From contig CAPQCU010000027.1 of NCBI GenBank assembly GCA_948684385.1, positions 1 to 18,438 on the forward strand: 18,438 bases of DNA, read 5' to 3'. The notes under the pieces were generated by a model. That model did no database searches. It saw only the letters and a program-made list of their open reading frames with translations, and was not told the origin of the DNA. Position numbers and translations under genes: made by a program. This DNA comes from an uncultured bacterium (lineage in GTDB: Bacteria > Cyanobacteriota > Vampirovibrionia > Gastranaerophilales > Gastranaerophilaceae). Within the stretch, counting starts at the first letter, position 1, and each line of letters starts with the position of its first letter. Shown here piece by piece: positions 1 through 6,988 of this stretch.

Positions 1-272
1 ACGGAAATTATCTTGAAACAATCGACAATATTCTTGCTTCGATTTCAGCAAAACAAACAGAATACGGCGCATGTCAGAACCGTCTTGAGAGCGTTTTAGA
101 AGAAATCAACACACACTACGAAAATCTTGTATCCAGCCGTTCGACTCTCCGTGACGCAGATGTAGCGCAGGAAAGTAGTGCTTATATCAGAAATCAAATA
201 TTACAGCAGGCGAGCGCGACTTTGCTTGCAACAGCAAACCAAACCCCTGCACTTGCATTACAACTACTTTAA
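1..272 (+). CDS. fliC: Flagellin, C-terminal end (5' part outside window)
   Basis: The reading frame enters the window from the left (first full codon at base 3) and stops at TAA 270-272, giving about 89 residues. The tail contains the flagellin D0/D1 C-terminal signature: SRSTLRDADVAQESS, then YIRNQILQQASATLLATANQ, ending in LQLL. In flagellins this helix packs in the filament core and is recognised by the export chaperone and by FliW. The protein is the secreted filament subunit. The N-terminal half, its promoter and any CsrA site in its leader lie outside the window. fliW and csrA, the known post-transcriptional controllers of flagellin, lie about 11 kb downstream. The call is secure; which flagellin paralogue this is cannot be told. 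Confidence 0.93.
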   Translation, partial: GNYLETIDNILASISAKQTEYGACQNRLESVLEEINTHYENLVSSRSTLRDADVAQESSAYIRNQILQQASATLLATANQTPALALQLL

Positions 273-293
273 TAGTATCATTGTTCCATAGTT

Positions 294-298
294 GGAGG
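294..298 (+). promoter_or_regulatory. Shine-Dalgarno that fixes the lpxI start
   Basis: GGAGG lies 11 nt before the ATG at 310. An upstream in-frame TTG at 292 overlaps this ribosome-binding site and would add six residues with no SD of its own, so ATG 310 is preferred. This is one of the few strong SD sequences in the window. Confidence 0.75.
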
Positions 299-309
299 AT
301 ATTTTTGTA

Positions 310-1125
310 ATGTCAGTAGCTTTGGAACAAAAACAGGGGTTGATTGCAGGAGATGGTTTGCTGCCTGTAAAAATGGCGCAGTACGCTAAAGAAAACGGGT
401 TTGATGTTGTTGCAATTTCGCTTTCAAGTGATAATTATGCGCAGTTAAAAAAATATTGTTCAAAAGTTTATTCTTTCTGTCCGGGTGAAGTCCAGAAAAT
501 TGAAGATGCTTTAGTTTCAGAAGGGATTAAACAAATAACTTTCCTTGGAAAAGTAAGCAAAACTATTCTGTTAAAACGTCCAAAGTTTGATTCCAGAGCA
601 ATTGAGTTTATGAAAAAAGCTATCAGGTTAAACGATGACAAAGTTATGCTTATGATTATTGAGGAGCTTGAAAAAATTGGCATTACAATTTTAGACCAGA
701 CTCTATTTATCAAAAATCTTATGATACCTTCCGGAATCTTAGGTAAGCATCAGCCGACCCAGGAACAGATTGATGATGTTAATTACGGTTACTGGCTTGC
801 TAAAGAAACCGGCAAGCTTGATATCGGTCAGTCTGTTGTAATCAAAGACAAGATGATTATGGCGGTTGAAGCGATTGAAGGCACTGATAAATGTATTAAA
901 CGCGGGTGTAAAATTGCGAAGAAAAATTCCCGTGTAATTAAAGTTGCAAAACCTTCTCAGGATAAGAGATTTGATATCCCTGCAATCGGTTTAAGAACTC
1001 TAAAAACTCTCAAAAAATACAAAGGAGATTTGATTGCGGTAGAAGCCGGTGAAACTATTATTGTTGATAGAGAAGAAGTGATTAAATACGCTAATAAACA
1101 TAATATTGTAATAATGGCAGTATAA
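310..1125 (+). CDS. lpxI: UDP-2,3-diacylglucosamine pyrophosphatase LpxI
   Basis: LpxI (formerly DUF1009) hydrolyses UDP-2,3-diacylglucosamine to lipid X plus UMP in the lipid A pathway, at the cytoplasmic face of the inner membrane. It replaces LpxH in many non-enteric bacteria. The 271-residue product starts MSVALEQKQGLIAGDGLLP, the typical family N-terminus, and has the C-terminal domain features GYWLAKETGKLDIGQSVV, AIEGTDKCIKRG and KPSQDKRFDIPAIGLRTL. Length fits the family. The start is chosen from GGAGG at 294-298. The gene lies 37 nt after flagellin and 2 nt before lpxB, which acts on the product of LpxI, so the two are surely co-transcribed. Identity is confident from whole-length family features. 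Confidence 0.93.
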   Translation: MSVALEQKQGLIAGDGLLPVKMAQYAKENGFDVVAISLSSDNYAQLKKYCSKVYSFCPGEVQKIEDALVSEGIKQITFLGKVSKTILLKRPKFDSRAIEFMKKAIRLNDDKVMLMIIEELEKIGITILDQTLFIKNLMIPSGILGKHQPTQEQIDDVNYGYWLAKETGKLDIGQSVVIKDKMIMAVEAIEGTDKCIKRGCKIAKKNSRVIKVAKPSQDKRFDIPAIGLRTLKTLKKYKGDLIAVEAGETIIVDREEVIKYANKHNIVIMAV

Positions 1126-1127
1126 GA

Positions 1128-2249
1128 ATGAAAAAGATTTTTATAATTACAGGCGAATACTCAGGAGATATGCATGCCGGACATGTCGCCAAAATTTTAA
1201 AGCAACGAAATCCTAAAATAGAAATTGAAGGTATTGGCGGAGAAAACCTAAAGAATGCAGGAGCAAAAATTTTTTGCGACCATTCTAAGATGTCAGGTTT
1301 TGGTGTAAATTTTAAAATGATAGTTGACCATTTGCAATTGGAAAAAAAGGTTGCGGATTATTTATTAAACGATTATAAGCCGGACTTAGTTTTATTGATT
1401 GATTACGGAACTTTTAATCTCAGGGTTGCAAAACGTTTGTCAGGACATAATATTAAAGTATTTCACTATATCCCGCCTCAGGTTTGGGCAAGCAGAAAAT
1501 GGCGCATCAAAGGTATCAAAAAATATGTAGATGAAGTTCTTTGTATTTTCCCGTTTGAAGTTGAAATGTACGAAAAAGAAGGGATTAAAGTTCATTATTG
1601 CGGACACCCTTTGATAAAACAGCTTCCTGAAAAAGCGAACAAAGAAGAGTTTTTTGCAAAGCACGGACTTGATATTAAGCGTCCGCTTGTTTCTGTTTTT
1701 CCGGGTTCACGCCCGTTGGAGTTGAAATTTTTTGGTAAGACTTTTATTAAAGCGGCAAAAACGCTTCAAAAGAAACATCCTGATATTCAGTTTTGTATAT
1801 CACATGCGCCGAATTTAAGTAACGATGTTTTTGATAAATACATTAAAGATACTGATTTTAAAGTCATAAAAGGTGAAAATCAAGCGCTTTTGAGTGTTTC
1901 TGACTCTTTAATTCTTGCCTCCGGTACAGTTGCTCTGGAAGCAGCGCTTTACCAGGTACCGATGATAATAGGGTACAAAGGACCGTGGATTTTGTATCTG
2001 GCTTATTTGATGTTCAGGTGCATAAAACGAGTTTCACTTCCGAATATTGTAATTGATGAAGATATCGTACCTGAGCTTATCCAGCACAAATTTACAGTCG
2101 AAAATATTTGCTACGAAACAGAGAAATATCTTTATGATACAACGCATAGAGAAGAAACAATTGAAGCTCTGGGAAGGGTTAGAAGTAAGCTTTCGGATAA
2201 ATATTCGGCAGAGGAAGCTGCTAAGGAGATTTTAAAAGAAGTCCGATAA
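1128..2249 (+). CDS. lpxB: Lipid-A-disaccharide synthase LpxB
   Basis: LpxB is a GT19 family glycosyltransferase. It joins lipid X to UDP-2,3-diacylglucosamine to form the lipid A disaccharide, peripherally on the inner membrane. The 373 residues show the family landmarks in order: N-terminal GEYSGDMHAGH, GIGGENLKNAGAK, an acidic LLIDYGTFNLRVAKRL segment, KVFHYIPPQVWASRKWR, CGHPL, FPGSRPLELK, and SGTVALEAAL near the nucleotide site. Length is normal. The ATG is 2 nt after the lpxI stop with no clear SD, so translation is probably coupled to lpxI. The stop codon sits inside a 30-bp palindrome shared with the convergent regulator gene, and the protein therefore ends in KEVR. The presence of lpxI and lpxB implies an outer membrane with lipid A. 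Confidence 0.96.
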   Translation: MKKIFIITGEYSGDMHAGHVAKILKQRNPKIEIEGIGGENLKNAGAKIFCDHSKMSGFGVNFKMIVDHLQLEKKVADYLLNDYKPDLVLLIDYGTFNLRVAKRLSGHNIKVFHYIPPQVWASRKWRIKGIKKYVDEVLCIFPFEVEMYEKEGIKVHYCGHPLIKQLPEKANKEEFFAKHGLDIKRPLVSVFPGSRPLELKFFGKTFIKAAKTLQKKHPDIQFCISHAPNLSNDVFDKYIKDTDFKVIKGENQALLSVSDSLILASGTVALEAALYQVPMIIGYKGPWILYLAYLMFRCIKRVSLPNIVIDEDIVPELIQHKFTVENICYETEKYLYDTTHREETIEALGRVRSKLSDKYSAEEAAKEILKEVR

Positions 2250-2264
2250 TTATCGGACTTCTTT
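2235..2264. terminator. Bidirectional palindromic terminator shared by lpxB and the XRE gene
   Basis: Bases 2235-2264 are a perfect 30-bp inverted repeat with no unpaired centre (half-site AAAGAAGTCCGATAA). It runs from an A-tract into a T-tract in both directions, as expected for an intrinsic terminator that works on both strands. It contains both stop codons: TAA 2247-2249 (lpxB) and, on the minus strand, TAA 2252-2250. A perfectly palindromic RNA needs a few central bases as loop, so the usable stem is about 12-13 bp. Confidence 0.82.
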
Positions 2265-2816
2265 GTTTAGTATATTATTTCTGGCGCATTCCAGCATAGA
2301 GTTTACAAGAGCAGAGTTTGAATAAATGTTCATGCCTGCAGATTCAAGCACCTGTTTAATTCTTGCTTCCCACATATTATAGACTTCTTCTTCCGGCATG
2401 TTAAGGGTTTTGCCGATAAGCTTAAGTTCTTTATAATCGATTGGAATAGGAAGAGCGCCTCTTAAGATATCAACGATATCAATTCTTTTTTTGCGCGGAA
2501 AAGCTTTTAGAAATGAAACAACAGTAAGCTTATTTTCTTTAATGTAGTCTCTCAATGTTTCAATAGATTCGTCAATTAAAATAGGTTCTTGGGGTATCCT
2601 GTATTCGCTAAACTCTTCAGGCTCAATGTCCATAACGGTTGCAATTCGTTCTAATGTTGTTCCTCTTGTAGAGAATGGCACAGTTTCGTCAATTAAGTTA
2701 TAAACATAAGATAGAGTTACGCCTATCATTTCCGCAAAATCGCGTTTATGCAGGGAGTTCTGTTGCAAAAACTTAGATACTTTTTCTGAACTTTTTTCCG
2801 GGATTATTTGTTTCAT
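2250..2816 (-). CDS. XRE-family helix-turn-helix regulator
   Basis: This 188-residue protein is a probable cytoplasmic DNA-binding regulator. Residues about 10-60 form an XRE/Cro-type helix-turn-helix: VSKFLQQNSLHKRDFAEMIGV, SYVYNLIDE, then TTLERIATVMDIEPEEF. The rest (about 75-188) is helical with charged segments and no motif I recognise; it includes LRDYIKENKLTVVSFLKAF and MPEEEVYNMWEARIKQVLE and could bind a ligand or partner. The start ATG has a good SD (GAGAGG on the minus strand, near 2825-2830). The gene is convergent with lpxB and divergent from recF. The target is unknown. The last four residues (KEVR) equal those of LpxB because both ends lie in one palindrome. Confidence 0.75.
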   Translation of the reverse strand: MKQIIPEKSSEKVSKFLQQNSLHKRDFAEMIGVTLSYVYNLIDETVPFSTRGTTLERIATVMDIEPEEFSEYRIPQEPILIDESIETLRDYIKENKLTVVSFLKAFPRKKRIDIVDILRGALPIPIDYKELKLIGKTLNMPEEEVYNMWEARIKQVLESAGMNIYSNSALVNSMLECARNNILNKEVR

Positions 2817-2868
2817 AATTATTACCTCTCAAATTTTGTTAACCATAAGATAATTGATTGTAAAATTT

Positions 2869-2897
2869 TTCATAACCCTACCTTAGATGCCCGACAA
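2869..2897 (-). promoter_or_regulatory. Putative promoter of the XRE regulator gene
   Basis: On the minus strand TTGTCG (2897-2892) is followed after 17 bp by TATGAA (2874-2869). Each box matches 4 of 6 consensus bases. Initiation near 2862 would give a leader of about 45 nt carrying the GAGAGG ribosome-binding site, so this gene, unlike recF across the divergent spacer, would have a normal leader. Confidence 0.4.
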
Positions 2898-2930
2898 GTT
2901 AATTTATATATAATGTAAAATCAGAACTTG

Positions 2931-2939
2931 TGATATACT
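2931..2939 (+). promoter_or_regulatory. Extended -10 promoter of recF, predicting a leaderless mRNA
   Basis: TGATATACT is an extended -10 (TG, one base, TATACT at 2934-2939). It ends 6 nt before the recF ATG at 2946, so transcription would start at or within a base or two of the A of the ATG. No good -35 is seen at 16-18 bp; the TG extension may compensate. A TATAAT at 2909-2914 could serve as a second, upstream start. There is no Shine-Dalgarno before recF. Confidence 0.5.
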
Positions 2940-2945
2940 TATTTT

Positions 2946-4028
2946 ATGAGGATAGTGAGACTGGAGTTAAATAATTACAGGAATTTGGAGAAGATTTCTC
3001 TATCTTTTCCGATGCGGAAAACTCTGATTATCGGAAAAAATGCTCAAGGTAAAACCAATATTCTTGAGAGTGTTTATTTTCTATCCGATTTAAAATCTCC
3101 AAGAACTTCAACAATGAGTGATTTAATTCAGATTGGAAAAGACGGGTTTGAAATTAATGCTCAAATAGAAAAAAATAACACAGATATTGAACTTGATTAT
3201 TCTTTAAATTCTGAGAAGAAACGTGAAATAAAAGTTAACAAGGTCAAAACAACGCCCAAGAATTTCAAGTCTGTAGTAAAAACTGTTCTGTTTTCGACAA
3301 AAGACTTACTGCTTTTAAGAGGTACGCCTCAGGATAGAAGAGATTGGCTGGATAGGGCAATTTCTCAGGTTTATCCTGCTTATGATGAAAGACTTTCAAA
3401 ATACGATAAAATTCGAATTCAAAAGAATAATCTTTTAAAAAATGATGTTATCGATAATGCTCTTCTGGATATTTTTAACGATCAGCTTGCAATAACAGGT
3501 GCGAATATAATCTTTTTACGTAAAAAATTTTTGAGAGAAATTTCCGAAATTGCAGCAGAGAAGCATGCAATCATAAGTACGACCGAGTTTTTTAGCCTTA
3601 ATTATACTAATCCCTTTGATGAAGTTTCAGAAATCAGTAATTATTTAAAAGAACAGCTTGAGCTTAGAAGAGGTGAAGAAATAGCAAGACGTCAATCCTG
3701 CGTTGGACCTCATAGAGACGATATCGAGTTTCAAATAAATGGGATGGATGCAGTTAAGTTTGCTTCTCAAGGTCAGCAAAGAACTGTCGTTCTATCGCTT
3801 AAGCTTTCAGAACTTGAGATTATAAAAACAAAAACAGGATTCTCTCCTATACTGCTTCTTGATGATGTATTGGCTGAACTTGATGATTCAAGGCAGAATT
3901 ACCTTTTAAAATCAATAGGTGAAGAAACGCAAACTATCATTACCTCAGTTGATACCCTGTTGTTTGAGGAAGAGTTTTTAAAAGATGTTATAATTTACAA
4001 GGTAGACTCAGGGAGGATTGTCGAATGA
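2946..4028 (+). CDS. recF: DNA replication and repair protein RecF
   Basis: RecF is an SMC/ABC-like ATPase that helps load RecA at single-strand gaps with RecO and RecR. The 360 residues contain the N-terminal MRIVRLELNNYRNLEKI, Walker A GKNAQGKT (30-37), the RGTPQDRRDWLDRAI segment (125-139), GPHRDD (254-259), the ABC signature region ASQGQQRT (273-280) and Walker B ILLLDDVLAELD (302-313). Length is typical. ATG 2946 gives exactly the conserved N-terminus. It has no SD; instead a -10 box ends 6 nt upstream. The gene overlaps galE by ATGA, so the two are translationally coupled. It is not next to dnaA/dnaN/gyrB within this window, unlike the classical arrangement. Confidence 0.95.
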   Translation: MRIVRLELNNYRNLEKISLSFPMRKTLIIGKNAQGKTNILESVYFLSDLKSPRTSTMSDLIQIGKDGFEINAQIEKNNTDIELDYSLNSEKKREIKVNKVKTTPKNFKSVVKTVLFSTKDLLLLRGTPQDRRDWLDRAISQVYPAYDERLSKYDKIRIQKNNLLKNDVIDNALLDIFNDQLAITGANIIFLRKKFLREISEIAAEKHAIISTTEFFSLNYTNPFDEVSEISNYLKEQLELRRGEEIARRQSCVGPHRDDIEFQINGMDAVKFASQGQQRTVVLSLKLSELEIIKTKTGFSPILLLDDVLAELDDSRQNYLLKSIGEETQTIITSVDTLLFEEEFLKDVIIYKVDSGRIVE

Positions 4029-5011
4029 TATTAATTACAGGAGGAGCCGGTTATATTGGAAGCCATTTTGCGCTTAAGATGCTTGAAACAGGTGAAGATA
4101 TTGTAATATTCGACAGTCTTGAACTCGGTCATTCTGAAATTATTGAGATTTTAAAAAAATACGGTAATGTTAAATTTATTCAGGGAAATTTGAAAAACTT
4201 AGAGGATATAAGAGGAGTTTTTCTGATGAATAAAATTGACTCTGTTGTACATTTTGCTGCGTATTCTCAGGTTGCTGAAAGTGTTAAAAACCCTCAAAAA
4301 TATTATTATAATAATGTTTACGCGACTTTAAATCTTTTGAATGCAATGTTAGAGTTTGGAGTTAACAAGATTGTATTTTCTTCAACTTCCGCAATTTATG
4401 GTGAGCCTGAATATATTCCGATTGACGAAAAACACTCGCAAAATCCTATTAATGCCTATGGGAATTCAAAGCTTATGGTTGAAAGAATTCTGGATGATTA
4501 TGACAAGGCGTATGGACTTAAGTCTGTAAGATTAAGGTATTTTAATGTTGCAGGAGCAGATTTGAAATCCAGAATTGGTGAATGGCATGAGCCTGAAACA
4601 CATTTGATACCGAATATTTTAAAATCTTCAGGTGAGAAAACTTTTAAAATGTTTGGCGATGATTATGATACAAAAGACGGTACATGCGTACGTGATTATA
4701 TAAACATTTTAGATTTAGTTGATGCTCATGTAAAAGCGCTTGAATATTTAAATAACGGCGGAGACACAAATTATTTTAATCTGGGAACAAGTGAAGGAAA
4801 TACGGTAAAGGAAGTTTTTAACTCTTGTGAAGAAGTTACAGGAAGAGAAATCCCGATAGAAATTTGTCCGCGAAGAGCCGGAGACCCTGCAAAACTTGTT
4901 GCAGATAATAAAAAAGCATGGCAAATTCTGGGTTGGAAACCTGAAAAGTCTCTTAAAGACAGTATTCAGTCTGCCTCTGATTGGGAAATATACAGAGCGT
5001 CAAACTTGTAA
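4025..5011 (+). CDS. galE: UDP-glucose 4-epimerase GalE
   Basis: GalE interconverts UDP-glucose and UDP-galactose (some members also the N-acetyl forms) for galactose use and surface polysaccharides. It is an extended SDR enzyme. The 328 residues show the NAD-binding GGAGYIGSH (6-14), the catalytic Ser/Thr segment SSTSAIYG (119-126) and the YxxxK pair Y145 and K149 (AYGNSK), followed by RYFNVAGAD, HLIPNIL, CVRDYINILDLVDAHVKAL and a WKP end. Length is normal. It starts in the recF stop (ATGA) and its last 46 bp are antisense coding sequence for the MEMO-AMMECR1 gene. Substrate range (Glc only or also GlcNAc) cannot be read from sequence. Confidence 0.93.
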   Translation: MILITGGAGYIGSHFALKMLETGEDIVIFDSLELGHSEIIEILKKYGNVKFIQGNLKNLEDIRGVFLMNKIDSVVHFAAYSQVAESVKNPQKYYYNNVYATLNLLNAMLEFGVNKIVFSSTSAIYGEPEYIPIDEKHSQNPINAYGNSKLMVERILDDYDKAYGLKSVRLRYFNVAGADLKSRIGEWHEPETHLIPNILKSSGEKTFKMFGDDYDTKDGTCVRDYINILDLVDAHVKALEYLNNGGDTNYFNLGTSEGNTVKEVFNSCEEVTGREIPIEICPRRAGDPAKLVADNKKAWQILGWKPEKSLKDSIQSASDWEIYRASNL

Positions 5012-6348
5012 GCTTCTAATGTGCGTGAGAAGTATTCAGGCGGAAGCCCTGCTTTTTCTTTCAATGAGTTTAAGAAAATTTCTTTATCAGGAAGCTGCTC
5101 CCAAACAACAGGAAGGTAAACAGCGCGTTTATCACGTTCTATGAGAATTATTCCATGCGGGTAAATCTTTGAAAGTAAATCCCGTTCGTCTTTAAACTCT
5201 ATTCTCTCTATTGATGATAATATTGATACGGAAACCTGTAGTTTATCAAGTTCTTCCGGCGTCAGAGGCTCAAATCTGGTGTCCTGAAACGCAGCATTTT
5301 TAGCGTTATCAATAATATCAAGAATAAGAGGTTTTGTAGGGAAAATTGAGCCGATACATCCTCTAAGCTGACCGTCATATTTAAGTGTAACAAAAGAAGC
5401 ACCGAATTCAGTTAATACTGTAGGAATATTGTGCGGAATGTATTCTTCTCCGTTAATTGCTGAGAGAATGCTTGCCTGAGCTGCTTCAAGCACGTAATTA
5501 CTACAGTATTTTTCAATAAAATCATTTCTGGTATCTGTATATAAAAACCATGAGCCGTAACCAACAACGCGTTCTTTGTCATCGCTTATATCTCCTGAGT
5601 TGTACATTTCTGCTCTAATCATGGTGCAGTCATTGTTGTTCGCAAAATCGACCAGACCTTTTATTCCTACGACTCCGCATGCCTGTGCGTTTTCAAGAAA
5701 ACCGATTTTGCCGGTTTCAATAATTGTTGCAGTATAAGTATCTATCTGCCTGCATTCCTGATGCGGGTAATAGTGGCTTAAATCTGATGATATTACAAAA
5801 GAAGAGTTTTCCCAGTAAGTTGCTATTAAATCTGAAATCAATCTGTAATCACAGTTTCCGGTAAGAATTGGAACAAGTTTGAACTTTCTGCCCATCTTTT
5901 TCAGGTTTTTTACAAAATCTACTGCGCTTTGTCTCTGCGGATAAAAAAGGTTCTGCAAAAACGGAAGCTGAACTTCTATTGAATGTTCTTTGTCAAACGG
6001 TTCGTTATCGATTGTACAGGGAAACTTCTCTGCAATTTCTTTTATAAGCCTGTTATTTACTTCTATATTTCCAAGCGGTGTTTCAAAGAAAGTGTATTCC
6101 GGCAGCGCGATATTATTAAAGCTCATGTGATGAGAAGGAGCTATTACAAAAATATTTTCTGCAGGCTCCAGGTATTGAAACCCTGCCATTGCAGCATGTC
6201 CTGAATATGCGTAACCGGCATGAGGCACGATTATTGCTTTGCTTTTATAATCTATCTTAATATCTTGTTTGTATGAGTTTAAAACTGCGTTAATCTCTTC
6301 CGGTTCAGACGGATAAAAAATACCTGAAAAATCTGTTTGCTTGTTCAT
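4966..6348 (-). CDS. MEMO-AMMECR1 fusion (AmmeMemoRadiSam system proteins B and A)
   Basis: The 460 residues join two families usually encoded separately. Residues 1-270 are a MEMO1-type domain (protein B), related to class III extradiol dioxygenases: FYPSEPEEI, VPHAGYAYSGH (H43), IAPSHH (H73/H74), EHSIEVQLPFLQ (121-132), SSDLSHY (D189, H192) and the conserved cysteine C224 in ACGVVG, so the metal-site residues are kept. Residues about 285-455 are an AMMECR1 domain (protein A) with the hallmark LRGCIGS (328-334), DTRFEPLTPEEL and HGIIL. The third usual partner, a radical SAM protein, is not in the window. The biochemical role is not established to my knowledge. A TTGCTA/TATAAT promoter ends 6 nt before the ATG; there is no SD. 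The 3' end overlaps galE by 46 bp. Confidence 0.9.
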   Translation of the reverse strand: MNKQTDFSGIFYPSEPEEINAVLNSYKQDIKIDYKSKAIIVPHAGYAYSGHAAMAGFQYLEPAENIFVIAPSHHMSFNNIALPEYTFFETPLGNIEVNNRLIKEIAEKFPCTIDNEPFDKEHSIEVQLPFLQNLFYPQRQSAVDFVKNLKKMGRKFKLVPILTGNCDYRLISDLIATYWENSSFVISSDLSHYYPHQECRQIDTYTATIIETGKIGFLENAQACGVVGIKGLVDFANNNDCTMIRAEMYNSGDISDDKERVVGYGSWFLYTDTRNDFIEKYCSNYVLEAAQASILSAINGEEYIPHNIPTVLTEFGASFVTLKYDGQLRGCIGSIFPTKPLILDIIDNAKNAAFQDTRFEPLTPEELDKLQVSVSILSSIERIEFKDERDLLSKIYPHGIILIERDKRAVYLPVVWEQLPDKEIFLNSLKEKAGLPPEYFSRTLEAYKFDALYISQSEAD

Positions 6349-6354
6349 AAAATA

Positions 6355-6383
6355 ATTATAAAATAATTTTAAATTAATAGCAA
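6355..6383 (-). promoter_or_regulatory. Promoter of the MEMO-AMMECR1 gene, predicting a leaderless mRNA
   Basis: On the minus strand TTGCTA (6383-6378), a 17-bp spacer and a perfect TATAAT (6360-6355) are followed by six bases (TATTTT) and the ATG at 6348. The start of transcription should coincide with the ATG. Confidence 0.65.
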
Positions 6384-6412
6384 AAATTTTTTTTACGGGT
6401 TTTTACAAAAAT

Positions 6413-6988
6413 ATGAACAATATGATTACATTTAAAGGTTACAATAACATTATTACAAACAATATTAAGTTTGACAATCAGGGAAGCCGTCTGGCTTTTA
6501 TTTCAATGCAGCTTAATGACGAAGGTGCAAAGGATTTGACAGAGTTTAGAACAATAAATGAAATGTCTTTAATAAAGAATGACAGCGATGTTCTAACGAT
6601 GATGTATTCTAAACTCGGACCAATGCCTGAGAGATTATTTTTCAATGACAAATCTTTGTATCTGGGAAATGAATTAGCGGATCTTCATGAAGAATGCGGT
6701 GATACTTATAATTATAAAAGAGAAGAAAAAGCTTCTTTGAAAGCTTATACGCTTATGGCAAGTCTGACAAAAAGAATGATGAAAGATGCTACTTTTAAAG
6801 TTGACGAAAGTTTTTCGAAAGTTTACAGCGAACTTTTAATGTTCTTTTCAGAATCGCTAGCAAGAAATCCTATGCAGGTTAATGAAATGCTTCAACAATG
6901 TGTAAACTTTGGTGAACCACTGAAAAATACAGCTTCTTTCTTTAATAATTTTATCAATATGAATATGAAAAAATTCTTTAAATTTTAG
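6413..6988 (+). CDS. Hypothetical protein with M-ITFKGY N-terminus
   Basis: I do not recognise a defined family. The 191-residue product (188 from the second ATG at 6422, MITFKGYNN) has no signal peptide or membrane segment. It is mostly helical, with acidic and basic stretches in the middle (LADLHEECGDTYNYKREEKASLKAYTLMASLTKRMMKD) and a methionine/phenylalanine-rich end (FFNNFINMNMKKFFKF). Short proteins beginning I-x-F-K/G-Y are, from memory, recurrent in gut Melainabacteria genomes; I treat that as a weak lineage hint. No SD precedes either ATG. The 64-bp spacer is extremely AT-rich, with a poly-T run. Codon use looks like its neighbours. The 3' end overlaps the convergent TPR gene by 11 bp, and the overlap contains no strong hairpin. 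Confidence 0.7.
   Translation: MNNMITFKGYNNIITNNIKFDNQGSRLAFISMQLNDEGAKDLTEFRTINEMSLIKNDSDVLTMMYSKLGPMPERLFFNDKSLYLGNELADLHEECGDTYNYKREEKASLKAYTLMASLTKRMMKDATFKVDESFSKVYSELLMFFSESLARNPMQVNEMLQQCVNFGEPLKNTASFFNNFINMNMKKFFKF

Noticed and set aside
292..309. TTG start for lpxI six codons upstream
   Set aside because: The TTG overlaps the GGAGG ribosome-binding site that serves ATG 310; the conserved family N-terminus starts after ATG 310.
2053..2235. Small ORF inside lpxB in another frame, and similar antisense ORFs over recF, gshB, der and ldt
   Set aside because: They lie wholly inside confident genes, have no ribosome-binding site or family features, and read as shadows of the real frames.
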